From NCBI RefSeq assembly GCF_030123065.1, contig NZ_CP126093.1, forward strand, positions 624,001 to 688,000: 64,000 nucleotides of DNA, read 5' to 3'. Below the pieces are notes generated by a model. The model was not told the origin of the DNA and did not search any database. It worked only from the letters and a program-made list of their open reading frames with translations. Below, one piece after another: positions 23,077 to 31,672 of the stretch; within the stretch, counting starts at the first letter, position 1, and each line of letters opens with the position of its first letter. The DNA comes from Neobacillus sp. DY30 (GTDB lineage: Bacteria; Bacillota; Bacilli; Bacillales; Cytobacillaceae). The position numbers and the translations under genes are program-made.

Positions 23077-23127
23077 TAATCAAACGTTTGATTAAATCAG
23101 TTGATAAACTAATCAAACGTTTGATTG
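23077..23127. promoter_or_regulatory. Pair of identical 16-18 bp palindromes (operator-like)
   Basis: TAATCAAACGTTTGATTA at 23077-23094 and AATCAAACGTTTGATT at 23111-23126 are perfect palindromes inside longer direct repeats beginning AAACTAATC. Their centres are 33 bp apart, about three helical turns. They look like TetR-type operators but lie between two convergent genes, with no regulator beside them. Confidence 0.55.
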
Positions 23128-23142
23128 AATGCCTGGACGACA

Positions 23143-23304
23143 TCAGTCGGTTTTATCAGGTGCCGGATCAGACGGCGCTCGCTTAGTCCCTTTGCTGACA
23201 TAAGGCTTAGCGCTTTTTGCTTTTTTAGCGCCGGCCTGCCAACGATTCCAGCCCTTCTTACCTGTTCCTCTGCCTACTCCACTTTTCGCTTTTGCCTTGG
23301 GCAT
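23143..23304 (-). CDS. Small basic protein, DUF3934-like
   Basis: A 53-residue, very Lys/Arg-rich protein. It starts MPKAKAKSGVGRGTGKKGWN and continues with RWQAGAKKAKSAKPYVSKGT. The GKKGWNRWQA and SAKPYVSKGTK stretches match what I recall of the DUF3934 family of small Bacillaceae proteins. The RBS on this strand is GGAGTGGTTAT. Its charge suggests nucleic-acid or ribosome contact; function unknown. Confidence 0.75.
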   Translation of the reverse strand: MPKAKAKSGVGRGTGKKGWNRWQAGAKKAKSAKPYVSKGTKRAPSDPAPDKTD

Positions 23305-23348
23305 ATAACCACTCCATCATGTTGAAGAAGGACAGCTTTTGAGAAGGG

Positions 23349-23591
23349 TTATTCTACCTCTTTCTCAAAAAAACCTAAAGCATATTTAATACCTTCTTCA
23401 ATCTCATTTGTATCATAACCTTGTAAATCCTCATGAGTAATTTCTAGGGTTGTCCCTGATAGGGAATAGCCGCTGTCTAAATTAATATCAAGCAGGACCT
23501 CAAACCCATTAGCTGTGTTCTTGATCTTAATAATATCGTAATCCAGTATAGGTGCTCCCGTTTGGTACTCTAAAGGTTCTAACTCTGACAT
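23349..23591 (-). CDS. Hypothetical acidic protein, 80 residues
   Basis: The start is the ATG after GGAGGTGTGGTA, giving MSELEPLEYQTGAPILDYD; a longer reading to 23663 has no RBS. The protein is acidic, rich in Asp, Glu and Gly, with alternating beta-like segments and a helical C-terminus (EIEEGIKYALGFFEKEVE). No membrane helix, no recognised domain. It is read in the same direction as the DUF3934-like gene 44 bases downstream, so the two may be co-transcribed. Confidence 0.75.
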   Translation of the reverse strand: MSELEPLEYQTGAPILDYDIIKIKNTANGFEVLLDINLDSGYSLSGTTLEITHEDLQGYDTNEIEEGIKYALGFFEKEVE

Positions 23592-23798
23592 TACCACACC
23601 TCCATATATACTTCTAGTCCATATTCGAACATAGGTTATACCAAAAACGAAAAAGATAAACATTTATCTGCAGGAAATTCCTTGAAAGAAACAATGTAAA
23701 TATTTTGTCTTATAAAAGATTAGGCCTGATTAATATTAACTGAACAATTACATAAATATGTTACAAGGCTCCCTACAATTTTTAAAAGGAGAGATGAT

Positions 23799-25031
23799 AT
23801 GCAGCGGCAAAAGCTTTTAATTAATGGGGAAAGATTAGAGAAGGAACTTGAAAAGTTTGCAAGCTTTGGCAGGACAGAGAATAACGGAGTAACTAGACTG
23901 GCATTATCAGAAGAGGACCGTTTAGCCAGGGATTTTTTCAGGTTAGGCTGTGAAGAGTTGGGCTTAACTGTAACGGTTGATGATATGGGCTGTATGTACG
24001 CGACACTAGAAGGCGTTGAGAATAAGCCGCCAATACTGATTGGCTCCCACTTGGATTCAGTTAAAAAAGGCGGCAGGTTTGACGGTGTGCTAGGAGTTTT
24101 AGCTGGTTTAGAAGTGGTACGAACATTGGTAGAAAATAATATCAAACCTCAAATCCCGATTACACTTGTTAATTTTACGAATGAAGAGGGTGCGAGATTT
24201 GAGCCTTCCATGATGGCATCAGGAGTGCTTTCCGGTAAATTTGATAAGAATGTGATGTTGAAAAAGAAAGATTCTGCGGGGATAACCTTTGAAGAAGCAC
24301 TTAAATCGATCGGATATGAAGGAGAAGAAGGGGATCGTCTAAAAGAGGGGACTGCCTTCTTAGAATTGCATATTGAACAAGGGCCTATTCTTGAAAAAGA
24401 AGCTTTGTCCATTGGTGTGGTGGAATGCGTGGTGGGTATGGCTTGTTACGATATTGAAATCACAGGTGAATCTGATCACGCAGGGACGACACCGATGAGT
24501 ATGAGAAAGGATGCTCTATTTGCAGCCAATAATCTAATTAATGAAATTCGCAGGGTGTTGGGTTCATTAGATGAAGAGTTAGTATTTACCATCGGCAGGG
24601 TAAACGTGTACCCGAGTATTCATACCGTCATCCCAAATAAGGTGGTATTTTCTTTAGAAGCAAGGCACAAAAATCCTGAGATTGTCAGGACTTTTAAAGA
24701 ATTTGTTGAAGAACTTCCAACTCGCGGTTTAAACGAAGGGTGCGAGGTTAAAACAACGAAATTATGGGAGCGGGATACGGTTTGGTTTGATACAGAAGTC
24801 GTTAGCCAACTAGAAAAATCGGCTCAGTCGCTTGGATATAACCATAAGAGAATGGTTAGCGGTGCAGGACACGACGCTCAATTTATTGCCAGCCTTGTAC
24901 CTTCCGCGATGTTATTTGTTCCGAGTTTTAATGGAAAAAGCCATTGTGAAGAAGAACTGACCTCGTGGGAAGAGTGTGAAAAGGGCGTAAACGTCTTATT
25001 AGATACAGTTTTAGCCTTGTTATCGAAATAA
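23799..25031 (+). CDS. M20-family Zn amidohydrolase (allantoate/N-carbamoyl amino acid hydrolase type)
   Basis: A 410-residue protein of the hydantoinase/carbamoylase family. The two-metal ligands are recognisable: His in GSHLDSV, bridging Asp in GGRFDGVLGV, Glu in FTNEEGARF, His in LELHIEQGP and His in SGAGHDAQF. The central segment SDHAGTTPM is the dimerisation lid. Such enzymes hydrolyse N-carbamoyl-L-amino acids, ureidoglycolate or allantoate; the exact substrate cannot be told. RBS AAAAGGAGAGATGAT. No linked purine-degradation genes are nearby. A relative is encoded at 41830. Confidence 0.9.
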   Translation: MQRQKLLINGERLEKELEKFASFGRTENNGVTRLALSEEDRLARDFFRLGCEELGLTVTVDDMGCMYATLEGVENKPPILIGSHLDSVKKGGRFDGVLGVLAGLEVVRTLVENNIKPQIPITLVNFTNEEGARFEPSMMASGVLSGKFDKNVMLKKKDSAGITFEEALKSIGYEGEEGDRLKEGTAFLELHIEQGPILEKEALSIGVVECVVGMACYDIEITGESDHAGTTPMSMRKDALFAANNLINEIRRVLGSLDEELVFTIGRVNVYPSIHTVIPNKVVFSLEARHKNPEIVRTFKEFVEELPTRGLNEGCEVKTTKLWERDTVWFDTEVVSQLEKSAQSLGYNHKRMVSGAGHDAQFIASLVPSAMLFVPSFNGKSHCEEELTSWEECEKGVNVLLDTVLALLSK

Positions 25032-25035
25032 AAGC

Positions 25036-25078
25036 AGAGACACCAGGTTCAATCACCTGATGTCTCTTTGGTTTTTTT
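25036..25078 (+). terminator. Rho-independent terminator
   Basis: Stem AGAGACACCAGGT / ACCTGATGTCTCT (one mismatch) followed by a T run. Confidence 0.85.
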
Positions 25079-25233
25079 AGAGAAATTTCCAGTAGAAATT
25101 GAACAACTATTTAAAAAATTCTTTGCAGTTTTTGTCGAAATTTTGTATATTAGTATAGGGAATTCACTTTATACATTCTTTATTCTTCTGAAATATTGAA
25201 ATGAAAATATTATTTGAGAGATAGGAGCTTCAC

Positions 25234-26562
25234 ATGGAACGAAAATTACCATTAAAAGAAACTATAGCCTTAGGCTTTTTTATGTTCGCTTTATTTTTAG
25301 GTGCTGGAAATATTATTTTCCCGCCGTTACTAGGTCAGCAAGCTGGTGAATCCCTTCTGTCAGCGATCATTGGTTTTTTAGTTACAGGTGTCGGCCTGCC
25401 TCTCTTAGCTGTCTTCACTATCGCTAGATCAGGCGGAGACTTAAATGACTTATCCAATCGAGTACACCCCGGATTCGCTAAAGTCTTTCCGGTAATTATT
25501 TATTTAACGATTGGACCATTTTTCGGTATACCACGTACCGGAACTGTAACGTATGAAATCGGTATTGCTCCATTCCTGTCAAATGAAAGCAGCATGGGGT
25601 TATTTATCTCTACATTCGTATTTTTCCTTATCACATTTTGGCTTGCACTCAATCCGGCAAAGTTAGTAGATCGTGTAGGAAAAGTTCTTACTCCGTTACT
25701 ATTATTATTAATTGTAGTAATCTCGATCAGAGGATTTGCATCTCCGATTGGTTCCTTCGGTGAAGTGGCGGGGAAATACAGAGACGGGGCGTTTTTTGGC
25801 GGGTTTGTCGAAGGGTATTTAACCATGGACGCAATCGCTGCACTAGTATTTGGAGTGGTTGTGATTCATCGTGTCAAAGAAATGGGAATAAAGACTGCAG
25901 CTGCTATTCGGTCTTATACGATTAAGGCCGGGATTATTGCAGGGATTGGGTTATCGTTTGTTTATGTATCGTTATCTTTCATTGGTGCCACAAGTGTTGA
26001 GGGTGTTGGAATCCAGGAAAATGGCGGGGAAATTCTTTCATCTGTCACTTCACTTTTATTTGGATCAATCGGGTCCATCATTCTTGCATTGGTTATTACC
26101 GGAGCATGTCTAACTACTTCAGTAGGTTTAGTTTCTGCTTGTGCGGAGTATCTTAGCCAGCGGTTTGCGAAACTTTCCTATCCTGTTGTCGTAACCTTTC
26201 TTTGTTTATTTAGTTTTACGATGGCGAATCTAGGTTTAAGTCAATTAATTTCTGTATCTATCCCGCTGTTAATTAGTATTTATCCAATTGCGATTGTTCT
26301 AATTTTGTTATCTTTAGTACACTCCTATATACCAGTATTTAGAGCTGTTTATATAGGGGCAATTATTGGGGCAGGAATTGTTAGTATCTATGATGGCTTA
26401 ACAACTGCCGGTATTGAAGCAGCCTCCATTTCGACAGCACTCACCTTCGTTCCGCTTTACACGAATGGATTAGGATGGCTGTTCCCAAGTATAGTGGGCG
26501 GGCTGATAGGATTACTTTTTCAATATGTAAGGCTTTTAAATGGGGCTGCATCATCAAAGTAA
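25234..26562 (+). CDS. brnQ: Branched-chain amino acid : cation symporter
   Basis: A 442-residue integral membrane protein with about 12 hydrophobic segments. The N-terminal GFFMFALFLGAGNIIFPP motif is characteristic of BrnQ (LIVCS family), as is the FGIPRTGTVTYE region. It imports leucine, isoleucine and valine with Na+ or H+. RBS ATAGGAGCTTCAC. Monocistronic, with terminators on both sides; no T-box or CodY site was identified. Confidence 0.95.
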   Translation: MERKLPLKETIALGFFMFALFLGAGNIIFPPLLGQQAGESLLSAIIGFLVTGVGLPLLAVFTIARSGGDLNDLSNRVHPGFAKVFPVIIYLTIGPFFGIPRTGTVTYEIGIAPFLSNESSMGLFISTFVFFLITFWLALNPAKLVDRVGKVLTPLLLLLIVVISIRGFASPIGSFGEVAGKYRDGAFFGGFVEGYLTMDAIAALVFGVVVIHRVKEMGIKTAAAIRSYTIKAGIIAGIGLSFVYVSLSFIGATSVEGVGIQENGGEILSSVTSLLFGSIGSIILALVITGACLTTSVGLVSACAEYLSQRFAKLSYPVVVTFLCLFSFTMANLGLSQLISVSIPLLISIYPIAIVLILLSLVHSYIPVFRAVYIGAIIGAGIVSIYDGLTTAGIEAASISTALTFVPLYTNGLGWLFPSIVGGLIGLLFQYVRLLNGAASSK

Positions 26563-26590
26563 AAGACTAGGGATTTATCCTAGTCTTTTT
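26561..26590 (+). terminator. Terminator of brnQ
   Basis: Perfect stem AAAAGACTAGG / CCTAGTCTTTT starting at the stop codon, then T run. Confidence 0.9.
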
Positions 26591-26680
26591 TCATTTAAAT
26601 CACGTAAAAAACCTCTTCATTGTAAAATACCGAAAAATCGCTCAATGATAAGAAAAATATGTATGAAACACGCTTACAAT

Positions 26681-26721
26681 GCAAATGTTATCGCTTTTAT
26701 AGCAAATGTTTCCGTTTTCTA
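26681..26721. repeat. Two direct repeats ahead of the small gene's promoter
   Basis: GCAAATGTTATCGCTTTTAT at 26681 and GCAAATGTTTCCGTTTTCTA at 26702 are imperfect copies 21 bp apart (two helical turns), ending 6 bases before the -35 box. Could be a double activator site. Confidence 0.4.
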
Positions 26722-26726
26722 GAGCT

Positions 26727-26755
26727 TTGTATTAGAGCCCCTTATGTACGATAAT
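26727..26755 (+). promoter_or_regulatory. Sigma-A-like promoter of the 45-residue gene
   Basis: TTGTAT, 17-base spacer, GATAAT; about 30 bases before the small gene. Confidence 0.6.
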
Positions 26756-26787
26756 AAAGATATAAATTTTACAAAGGTGGTAATAAT

Positions 26788-26925
26788 ATGAAAAAGGCAA
26801 TCGGAAATTTTATTGATACTTACGGAAAATACATGGCAGCAGCAGCATTTGCTCAAAAACAACAATGGACTAAAAATGAATTAGAGTACATGGTAAGCTT
26901 GTTTAGAGACGATTCTCAAAGATAA
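26788..26925 (+). CDS. Small hypothetical protein, 45 residues
   Basis: ATG follows AAAGGTGGTAATAAT. The peptide starts MKKAIGNFIDTYGKYMAAAA and ends VSLFRDDSQR; it looks amphipathic and helical, with an Ala-rich middle and no signal peptide. It has its own promoter and a terminator that overlaps its last codons, which argues that it is a real single gene. No family recognised. Confidence 0.7.
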   Translation: MKKAIGNFIDTYGKYMAAAAFAQKQQWTKNELEYMVSLFRDDSQR

Positions 26926-26947
26926 TGTTGAGATTCGTTTTTTTTTT
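26909..26947 (+). terminator. Terminator overlapping the small gene's 3' end
   Basis: ACGATTCTCAA / TTGAGATTCGT (one mismatch) followed by a run of ten T. The left arm is coding sequence of the 45-residue gene. Confidence 0.8.
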
Positions 26948-26970
26948 GCGATATATTGCTGGATAGGACA

Positions 26971-27279
26971 TTACTTTCTTATCAACGCCACTCGGTATGG
27001 AAAAAGTGCTGCCTCCATGATTCCTTCTTTTACAGCAGGGTCATTTTCCATCAGTTCCCGTGCTTCCTCCTCAGAATCAACTTCGAGAATAACAATTCCC
27101 ATCCCTGTAGGATCCATATTTAATGTCCTGCCTGCTAAGATAAGTTTTCCTTCTTGCAGCAACCCTTGAAGCACCTCAAAATGACGCTGAACAATGGCTT
27201 CTTCTTTTTCAGTCCAATTAGCTTCATTCAATAATGAAGGGATTAAGTTAAGCTTGTATAAAAATTGCAACTTCTCCAT
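26971..27279 (-). CDS. YciI-family protein
   Basis: A 102-residue protein with a YCII/Dabb-like ferredoxin fold: His in VQRHFEVLQ, then LAGRTLNMDPTGMGIVILE and the C-terminal ENDPAVKEGIMEAALFPY. Family members are small, often dimeric proteins proposed as muconolactone-isomerase-like enzymes; no reaction can be assigned. RBS TAGGAGGATCGAAC on this strand. Monocistronic. Confidence 0.85.
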   Translation of the reverse strand: MEKLQFLYKLNLIPSLLNEANWTEKEEAIVQRHFEVLQGLLQEGKLILAGRTLNMDPTGMGIVILEVDSEEEARELMENDPAVKEGIMEAALFPYRVALIRK

Positions 27280-27510
27280 GTTCGATCCTCCTATAGTGAT
27301 TCATATTTAATCTTAAATCAAAAACATGCGCATACAGCAGAAAGCCATGCTTTTGTGCAAAGGGAAGGTATGCCACTAAGCTCTTCTTCAATTATAAGAT
27401 TAAAAATATAGTATTCTAATCTCTCTTATATAAATCCTTCTTTTTACAAGAGCTGGATATGACAGTTATTGTATTCCATTTAACGGGATAGTTGTAAAAT
27501 AATTCAAAGG

Positions 27511-27526
27511 AGTGTAAAATTACACT
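27511..27526. promoter_or_regulatory. AGTGTAA-AA-TTACACT palindrome
   Basis: Arms AGTGTAA and TTACACT with a 2-base centre lie 4 bases before the RBS of the next gene. Probably an operator or a short mRNA hairpin; binding protein unknown. Confidence 0.4.
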
Positions 27527-27545
27527 AAAAGGAGGGGGCATTTCT

Positions 27546-29006
27546 ATGAAGAAAAATATGTTTCAAATGTTTTTGTTTTTTGGTGTAGCACCACTAGTGA
27601 TTTCGTTCATCACCATCTTAATTCAAGCAAATAACTTTTTGTTATCTACTATTCTGCCGCTTATCATTGGAGGATGTGCTGCCGGAGGGATTGCAAGCAG
27701 GACACTGCTCAAAAGTGATGATAAAAGAAGACTACAACTACTGTTCCTTATTCCGCTAGCCTATACAGCGGTACTTTGGGCCATTTTTATGGTCATTAAC
27801 GGCGGGTTTTATGGAGCTGATTCCTGGTTAATTTATGGTATTTTACATATAGCTATGGCCCCAATCTTTTTTATCACGATGTTAATGGGCGAGGGAAGAT
27901 TGTTTCTTTGGGCACCATTGGCATATGAACTAGCCTTTATGTTTACTTTTTTCGGTTCACTCCTGGCAAAAAGGATTCGCCCCGCTATTAACAAAAGAAA
28001 AGCATTAACACTTTTGACAGTTTTCGTCTTAGCCATGGGTACGGGTGCTGCAGTTCAGTGGCAGCGGAGTAAGACAGTTCTGCCGTCCTATGGATTTGAG
28101 TATGGCGGAGGCTATTCTTCCACAGATTTGTCCCCATATGAAGTTACAAATCCAAATAATAAGCTGCCAAAGCTTGCAGCGCCTTCTACTTTTACGATAA
28201 AGGATCCTAGCGATATGCCAATTTTAGATGGTGCAGAAGCAGCATATCCTGTCTATTCTGCTTTTGCGAACACAGTCTATAAAAACATTGGTGAATTCAG
28301 GAACGTGTGGGATATCGTCAGTTTCACCAATACAATCTACTCCTATGAAAGGCTGTTGTCAGGTGAAGTAGACATTTACTTTGGTGCGGAACCTTCGAAA
28401 GAGCAGGAGGAAACGGCGAAAAGGCAGGGAAAAGAATTGGTCATGACGCCGATTGGCAAGGAGGCATTTGTCTTTTTTGTAAATCCGGAAAATAAAGTAG
28501 AAAGTTTAGATGTTTCTCAGATTCAAAGTATTTACTCTGGAAAAATAAATAATTGGTCGGAGCTTGGAGGAAAGAACGAAAGAATAATAGCGTTTCAACG
28601 TCCGAAAAATTCTGGCAGTCAAACGCTTCTCGAGAAGATTATGGGTGACACGCCGATTATGGAACCTTTGAAGGAAGATGTTCCAGAAGGAATGGGCGGG
28701 ATTATCGAACAAGTGGCAGATTACCGGAATTACGATAATTCAATTGGTTTCTCATTCCGCTTTTTTGCAACCGGAATGAGGGGGAATCCCGATATTAAGC
28801 TTCTTGCTATAGATGGGATTGAACCATCTCCTGAAAATATTGCTAGCGGAAAATATCCTTTTACTGCAAACCTTTATGCGATAACATTAAAGGATAATAC
28901 CAAAACCACCATTGAACCCTTTTTGGAATGGATGAAAGGACCTCAGGGCCAAGAAATAGTCGAAAAAATTGGTTATATTAAAACCGGAACGTTGAGGGAG
29001 GAATAG
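27546..29006 (+). CDS. Membrane protein with a C-terminal PstS-like phosphate-binding-type domain
   Basis: A 486-residue protein. The first ~175 residues hold about five hydrophobic segments. From about residue 200 on there is a PBP_like_2 (PstS-type) domain: PILDGAEAAYPVYSAFAN, VDIYFGAEPS, GKEAFVFFVNPEN and FQRPKNSGSQTLLEKIMG, the last resembling the phosphate-contacting region of PstS. RBS AAAGGAGGGGG. No pstCAB genes follow, so it is more likely a sensor or a membrane-tethered binding protein than part of a Pst transporter here. The next gene (a broken oxidoreductase) starts 3 bases later, so both were in one operon. Confidence 0.75.
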   Translation: MKKNMFQMFLFFGVAPLVISFITILIQANNFLLSTILPLIIGGCAAGGIASRTLLKSDDKRRLQLLFLIPLAYTAVLWAIFMVINGGFYGADSWLIYGILHIAMAPIFFITMLMGEGRLFLWAPLAYELAFMFTFFGSLLAKRIRPAINKRKALTLLTVFVLAMGTGAAVQWQRSKTVLPSYGFEYGGGYSSTDLSPYEVTNPNNKLPKLAAPSTFTIKDPSDMPILDGAEAAYPVYSAFANTVYKNIGEFRNVWDIVSFTNTIYSYERLLSGEVDIYFGAEPSKEQEETAKRQGKELVMTPIGKEAFVFFVNPENKVESLDVSQIQSIYSGKINNWSELGGKNERIIAFQRPKNSGSQTLLEKIMGDTPIMEPLKEDVPEGMGGIIEQVADYRNYDNSIGFSFRFFATGMRGNPDIKLLAIDGIEPSPENIASGKYPFTANLYAITLKDNTKTTIEPFLEWMKGPQGQEIVEKIGYIKTGTLREE

Positions 29007-29009
29007 TAG

Positions 29010-30002
29010 ATGAAACAGGTAAGATGGGGAGTATTAAGCACCGCAAAAATAGCACAATAATCGTTAATCCCAGCATTTGAACGTGCAGATAATGCTATTG
29101 TTGCGGGAATTGCTTCGGGCAGTGGTAAAGCGGAAGAAATAGCAGCGCAGTTTAATATAGCAAAGACATACAATAGTTATGAAGCAATGCTGCAAGACCC
29201 AGAGATAGACGCAGTCTATATCCCGCTGCCAAACCATTTACATAAAAAGTGGACACTTGAAGCCGCCAAACATGGAAAGCATATTCTTTGTGAAAAGCCA
29301 GCTTCCTTAACGGCTGACGAAACAAAAGAAATGGTTGAATTTTGCCGTGAGCATAATGTTAAATTTATGGAAGCCTTTATGTATCAATTTCATCCGCAGC
29401 ATGAAAGAGTAAGAGAAATCATTAAGAGTGGCGAGATAGGTAAAGTCAAATTCATGCGGGCCAGCTTTTCGTTTTCACTTGCCCAACGAGAAGGCAGTAT
29501 TAAAACGGACCCTGAAAAGGGCGGAGGTAGTCTCTATGATGTTGGCTGTTATACGATTCATGCCGTTCGAAATATAGTAGAGTCGGAGCCAGTGGAAGTC
29601 CACGTTCATGCCAATATTGATTCAGATTATCAAGTAGACACATCCGCCTTCGGATATATGCAAATGGAAAATGGTGTACATGCTCATTTTGATTGCAGCT
29701 TTGATATGGTTTTTAGAGCTGAATATGAAGTGATTGGAACAGAGGGGCAAATAATAGTACCAAGAGCATTCCGTCCAGATAATCATGGTGGAGAAGGACT
29801 TGTGATTGTTCAAAAAGAGGGAGTCACAAGAGAAGAGAAAATCGTTGCCGATATTTATCGGGAAGAAGTGGAGCATATCTCAAAGGTGATTTTGGAGGAT
29901 GGAGAGCCTTCTTATTCAGGTGAGAATGCTATCCAAAATATGCGTGTCATCGAGGCTTGCTATCAATCTATTAAAACGGGAAATATTTTTAAATTAGTAT
30001 AA
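29010..30002 (+). pseudogene. Gfo/Idh/MocA-family oxidoreductase interrupted by an in-frame TAA
   Basis: Translation from ATG 29010 (RBS GAGGGAGGAATAG) gives MKQVRWGVLSTAKIAQ, a stop codon TAA at 29058-29060, then SLIPAFERADNAIVAGIASG in the same frame, and the rest of a normal NAD(P)-dependent sugar dehydrogenase-like protein to 30002. The catalytic-type EKP motif (HILCEKPASLT) and the C-terminal domain (GGGSLYDVGCYTIHAVR) are intact. Without the stop the protein would be 330 residues, the normal family length. The truncated downstream reading from 29187 lacks the Rossmann glycine motif and has no RBS. A single-base nonsense mutation, or a sequencing error, explains it. Confidence 0.85.
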
Positions 30003-30004
30003 TA

Positions 30005-30052
30005 AAAAAACAGCATAATCCCTTAGAAATATAAGGGATTATGCTGTTTTTG
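30005..30052 (+). terminator. Strong rho-independent terminator
   Basis: Perfect 19-20 bp stem (AACAGCATAATCCCTTA and its complement) with A and T runs on either side. Confidence 0.92.
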
Positions 30053-30091
30053 TTTTGGTGCTAGCATTAATTTCCAATATAGACATAGTGT

Positions 30092-30120
30092 TTTACCACT
30101 TTAGCGAGAAATAGTATGAT
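30092..30120 (+). promoter_or_regulatory. Sigma-A promoter of the ABC-mtnKA operon
   Basis: TTTACC, 17-base spacer, TATGAT. The leader before the first gene is only ~45 bases, too short for a SAM (S-box) riboswitch. Confidence 0.6.
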
Positions 30121-30168
30121 AGGGAGAGGCTGAATTTTCAGGCAAATTAAAGAAAGGGGGGACTGAGC

Positions 30169-31671
30169 ATGACAACATTATTAGAAATGAGAAATATTTC
30201 AATCGAATTTCCGGGTGTAAAAGCGTTAAACGAAGTATCTTTCTCTACAGAGACAGGAAGTACTCATGCTCTTATCGGTGCCAATGGAGCCGGTAAATCA
30301 ACGTTAATGAAGGTTCTCTCAGGGGCTTATGATCATTATACTGGTGAGATATATTTGGATGGAAAAAAGGTCAATATTCGTTCGCCCAAGGAGGCCCAAG
30401 ATCTTGGGATTCAAATTGTTTATCAAGAAGTCGACACAGCATTAATTCCGTATCTGTCGGTTGGGGAAAACATCATGCTAAATGAAACCGTCAATGATAT
30501 GGGAAAAAAACAATTCGTCAGCTGGAAGCATATACATGAAAAAGCAACCGACATATTAAATAGCATTCATGTAAAGATTTCATCAAAAACATTGGTAAGT
30601 GAATTAACGTTAGCTGAAAAACAAATGGTTATTATTGCACGATCATTGGTTAAGCAATGTAAATTTCTCATTTTGGATGAGCCGACAGCACCGTTAAGTC
30701 ACTCAGAAACCAAGGAATTGTTTAGGATTGTTCGTGATTTAAAAAGCAAAGATGTCGGAATAATTTTTATTTCACATCGCCTTCCTGAGTTATTTGAGAT
30801 TTGTGACGATATTACGGTTATGAAAAATGGTGAATTTGTATGTAAAGAAAAGATCGCTGAAACGTCTCAAAACAAAGTAGTCGAATATATGCTCGGGGAA
30901 AAACTAGACGAACAATTCCCAAAAAATAAGGTAGAAATTGGGGAGCATGTCTTAGAAGTAAATGGACTTTATGATACTGGGATGATAAAAGATTTTACTA
31001 TGCACGCCAATGCAGGCGAAATTGTCGGAATTGCCGGATTAGTAGGGGCAGGAAAATCGGAGCTTTGTAAAGTATTATTCGGTGCTTCAAAAATTACTGC
31101 AGGTGAAATCAAGATCAAAGGAAACAGGGTGAAAATAAAGGACCCAAATCAAGCGGTAAAGCATGGGTTAGCCCTTGTACCAGAGGAGAGAAGAAAAGAA
31201 GGTATTTTGGTACAGGAGACCGTAGCTGCGAATCTGACTGCTGCAAGCTTAGGGAAGTTTTCAAAGGTTTCGAGCTTCTTAGACTTCAAGAGAGAAAAGG
31301 AAGTTTCAAGTCAGATGATTAAAAGTCTAGGAATAAAAACACCCTCTCAAGAAACTAGGGTACAAAATCTATCTGGCGGTAATCAACAAAAAGTAGCGAT
31401 TGGTAAATGGCTGATTGCGGATGCAGAGATTTATATTTTTGATGAACCAACGAAGGGTGTTGATGTTGGTGCGAAAAAAGATATATTTGAACTCATTTCA
31501 CAGTTAGCGAAACGCGGCAAATCGATTATCTATGCGTCATGTGAATTCTCAGAGATTTTAGGAATTACTGACCGTGTTTATGTAGTTTATGATGGACAAG
31601 TTGCCAAAGAGCTGGACACAAAATCAACGAATGAAGAAGAATTATTATTTTATTCAACAGGGGGTAAATAA
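30169..31671 (+). CDS. Sugar ABC transporter, duplicated ATPase (RbsA/MglA family)
   Basis: A 500-residue tandem ABC protein: Walker A GANGAGKST and Walker B FLILDEPTAPL in the first half; [17 protein letters not shown] and YIFDEPTKGVD in the second. Family members power import of pentoses and related sugars. RBS AAAGGGGGGACTGAGC. Next come a permease, MtnK and MtnA, so the probable substrate is methylthioribose, 5-deoxyribose or a related 5-modified ribose (inference from context). No substrate-binding protein is encoded in the cluster. Confidence 0.92.
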   Translation: MTTLLEMRNISIEFPGVKALNEVSFSTETGSTHALIGANGAGKSTLMKVLSGAYDHYTGEIYLDGKKVNIRSPKEAQDLGIQIVYQEVDTALIPYLSVGENIMLNETVNDMGKKQFVSWKHIHEKATDILNSIHVKISSKTLVSELTLAEKQMVIIARSLVKQCKFLILDEPTAPLSHSETKELFRIVRDLKSKDVGIIFISHRLPELFEICDDITVMKNGEFVCKEKIAETSQNKVVEYMLGEKLDEQFPKNKVEIGEHVLEVNGLYDTGMIKDFTMHANAGEIVGIAGLVGAGKSELCKVLFGASKITAGEIKIKGNRVKIKDPNQAVKHGLALVPEERRKEGILVQETVAANLTAASLGKFSKVSSFLDFKREKEVSSQMIKSLGIKTPSQETRVQNLSGGNQQKVAIGKWLIADAEIYIFDEPTKGVDVGAKKDIFELISQLAKRGKSIIYASCEFSEILGITDRVYVVYDGQVAKELDTKSTNEEELLFYSTGGK

Positions 31672-31672
31672 A

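Noticed and set aside
29187..30002. A shortened but functional oxidoreductase starting at ATG 29187
   Set aside because: It would lack the N-terminal strand and glycine motif of the NAD(P)-binding fold and has no ribosome binding site.
30053..30168. SAM (S-box) riboswitch or T-box upstream of the mtnKA operon
   Set aside because: The stretch from terminator to first RBS is about 110 bases, the predicted leader about 45, and no S-box stems or T-box sequence were seen.
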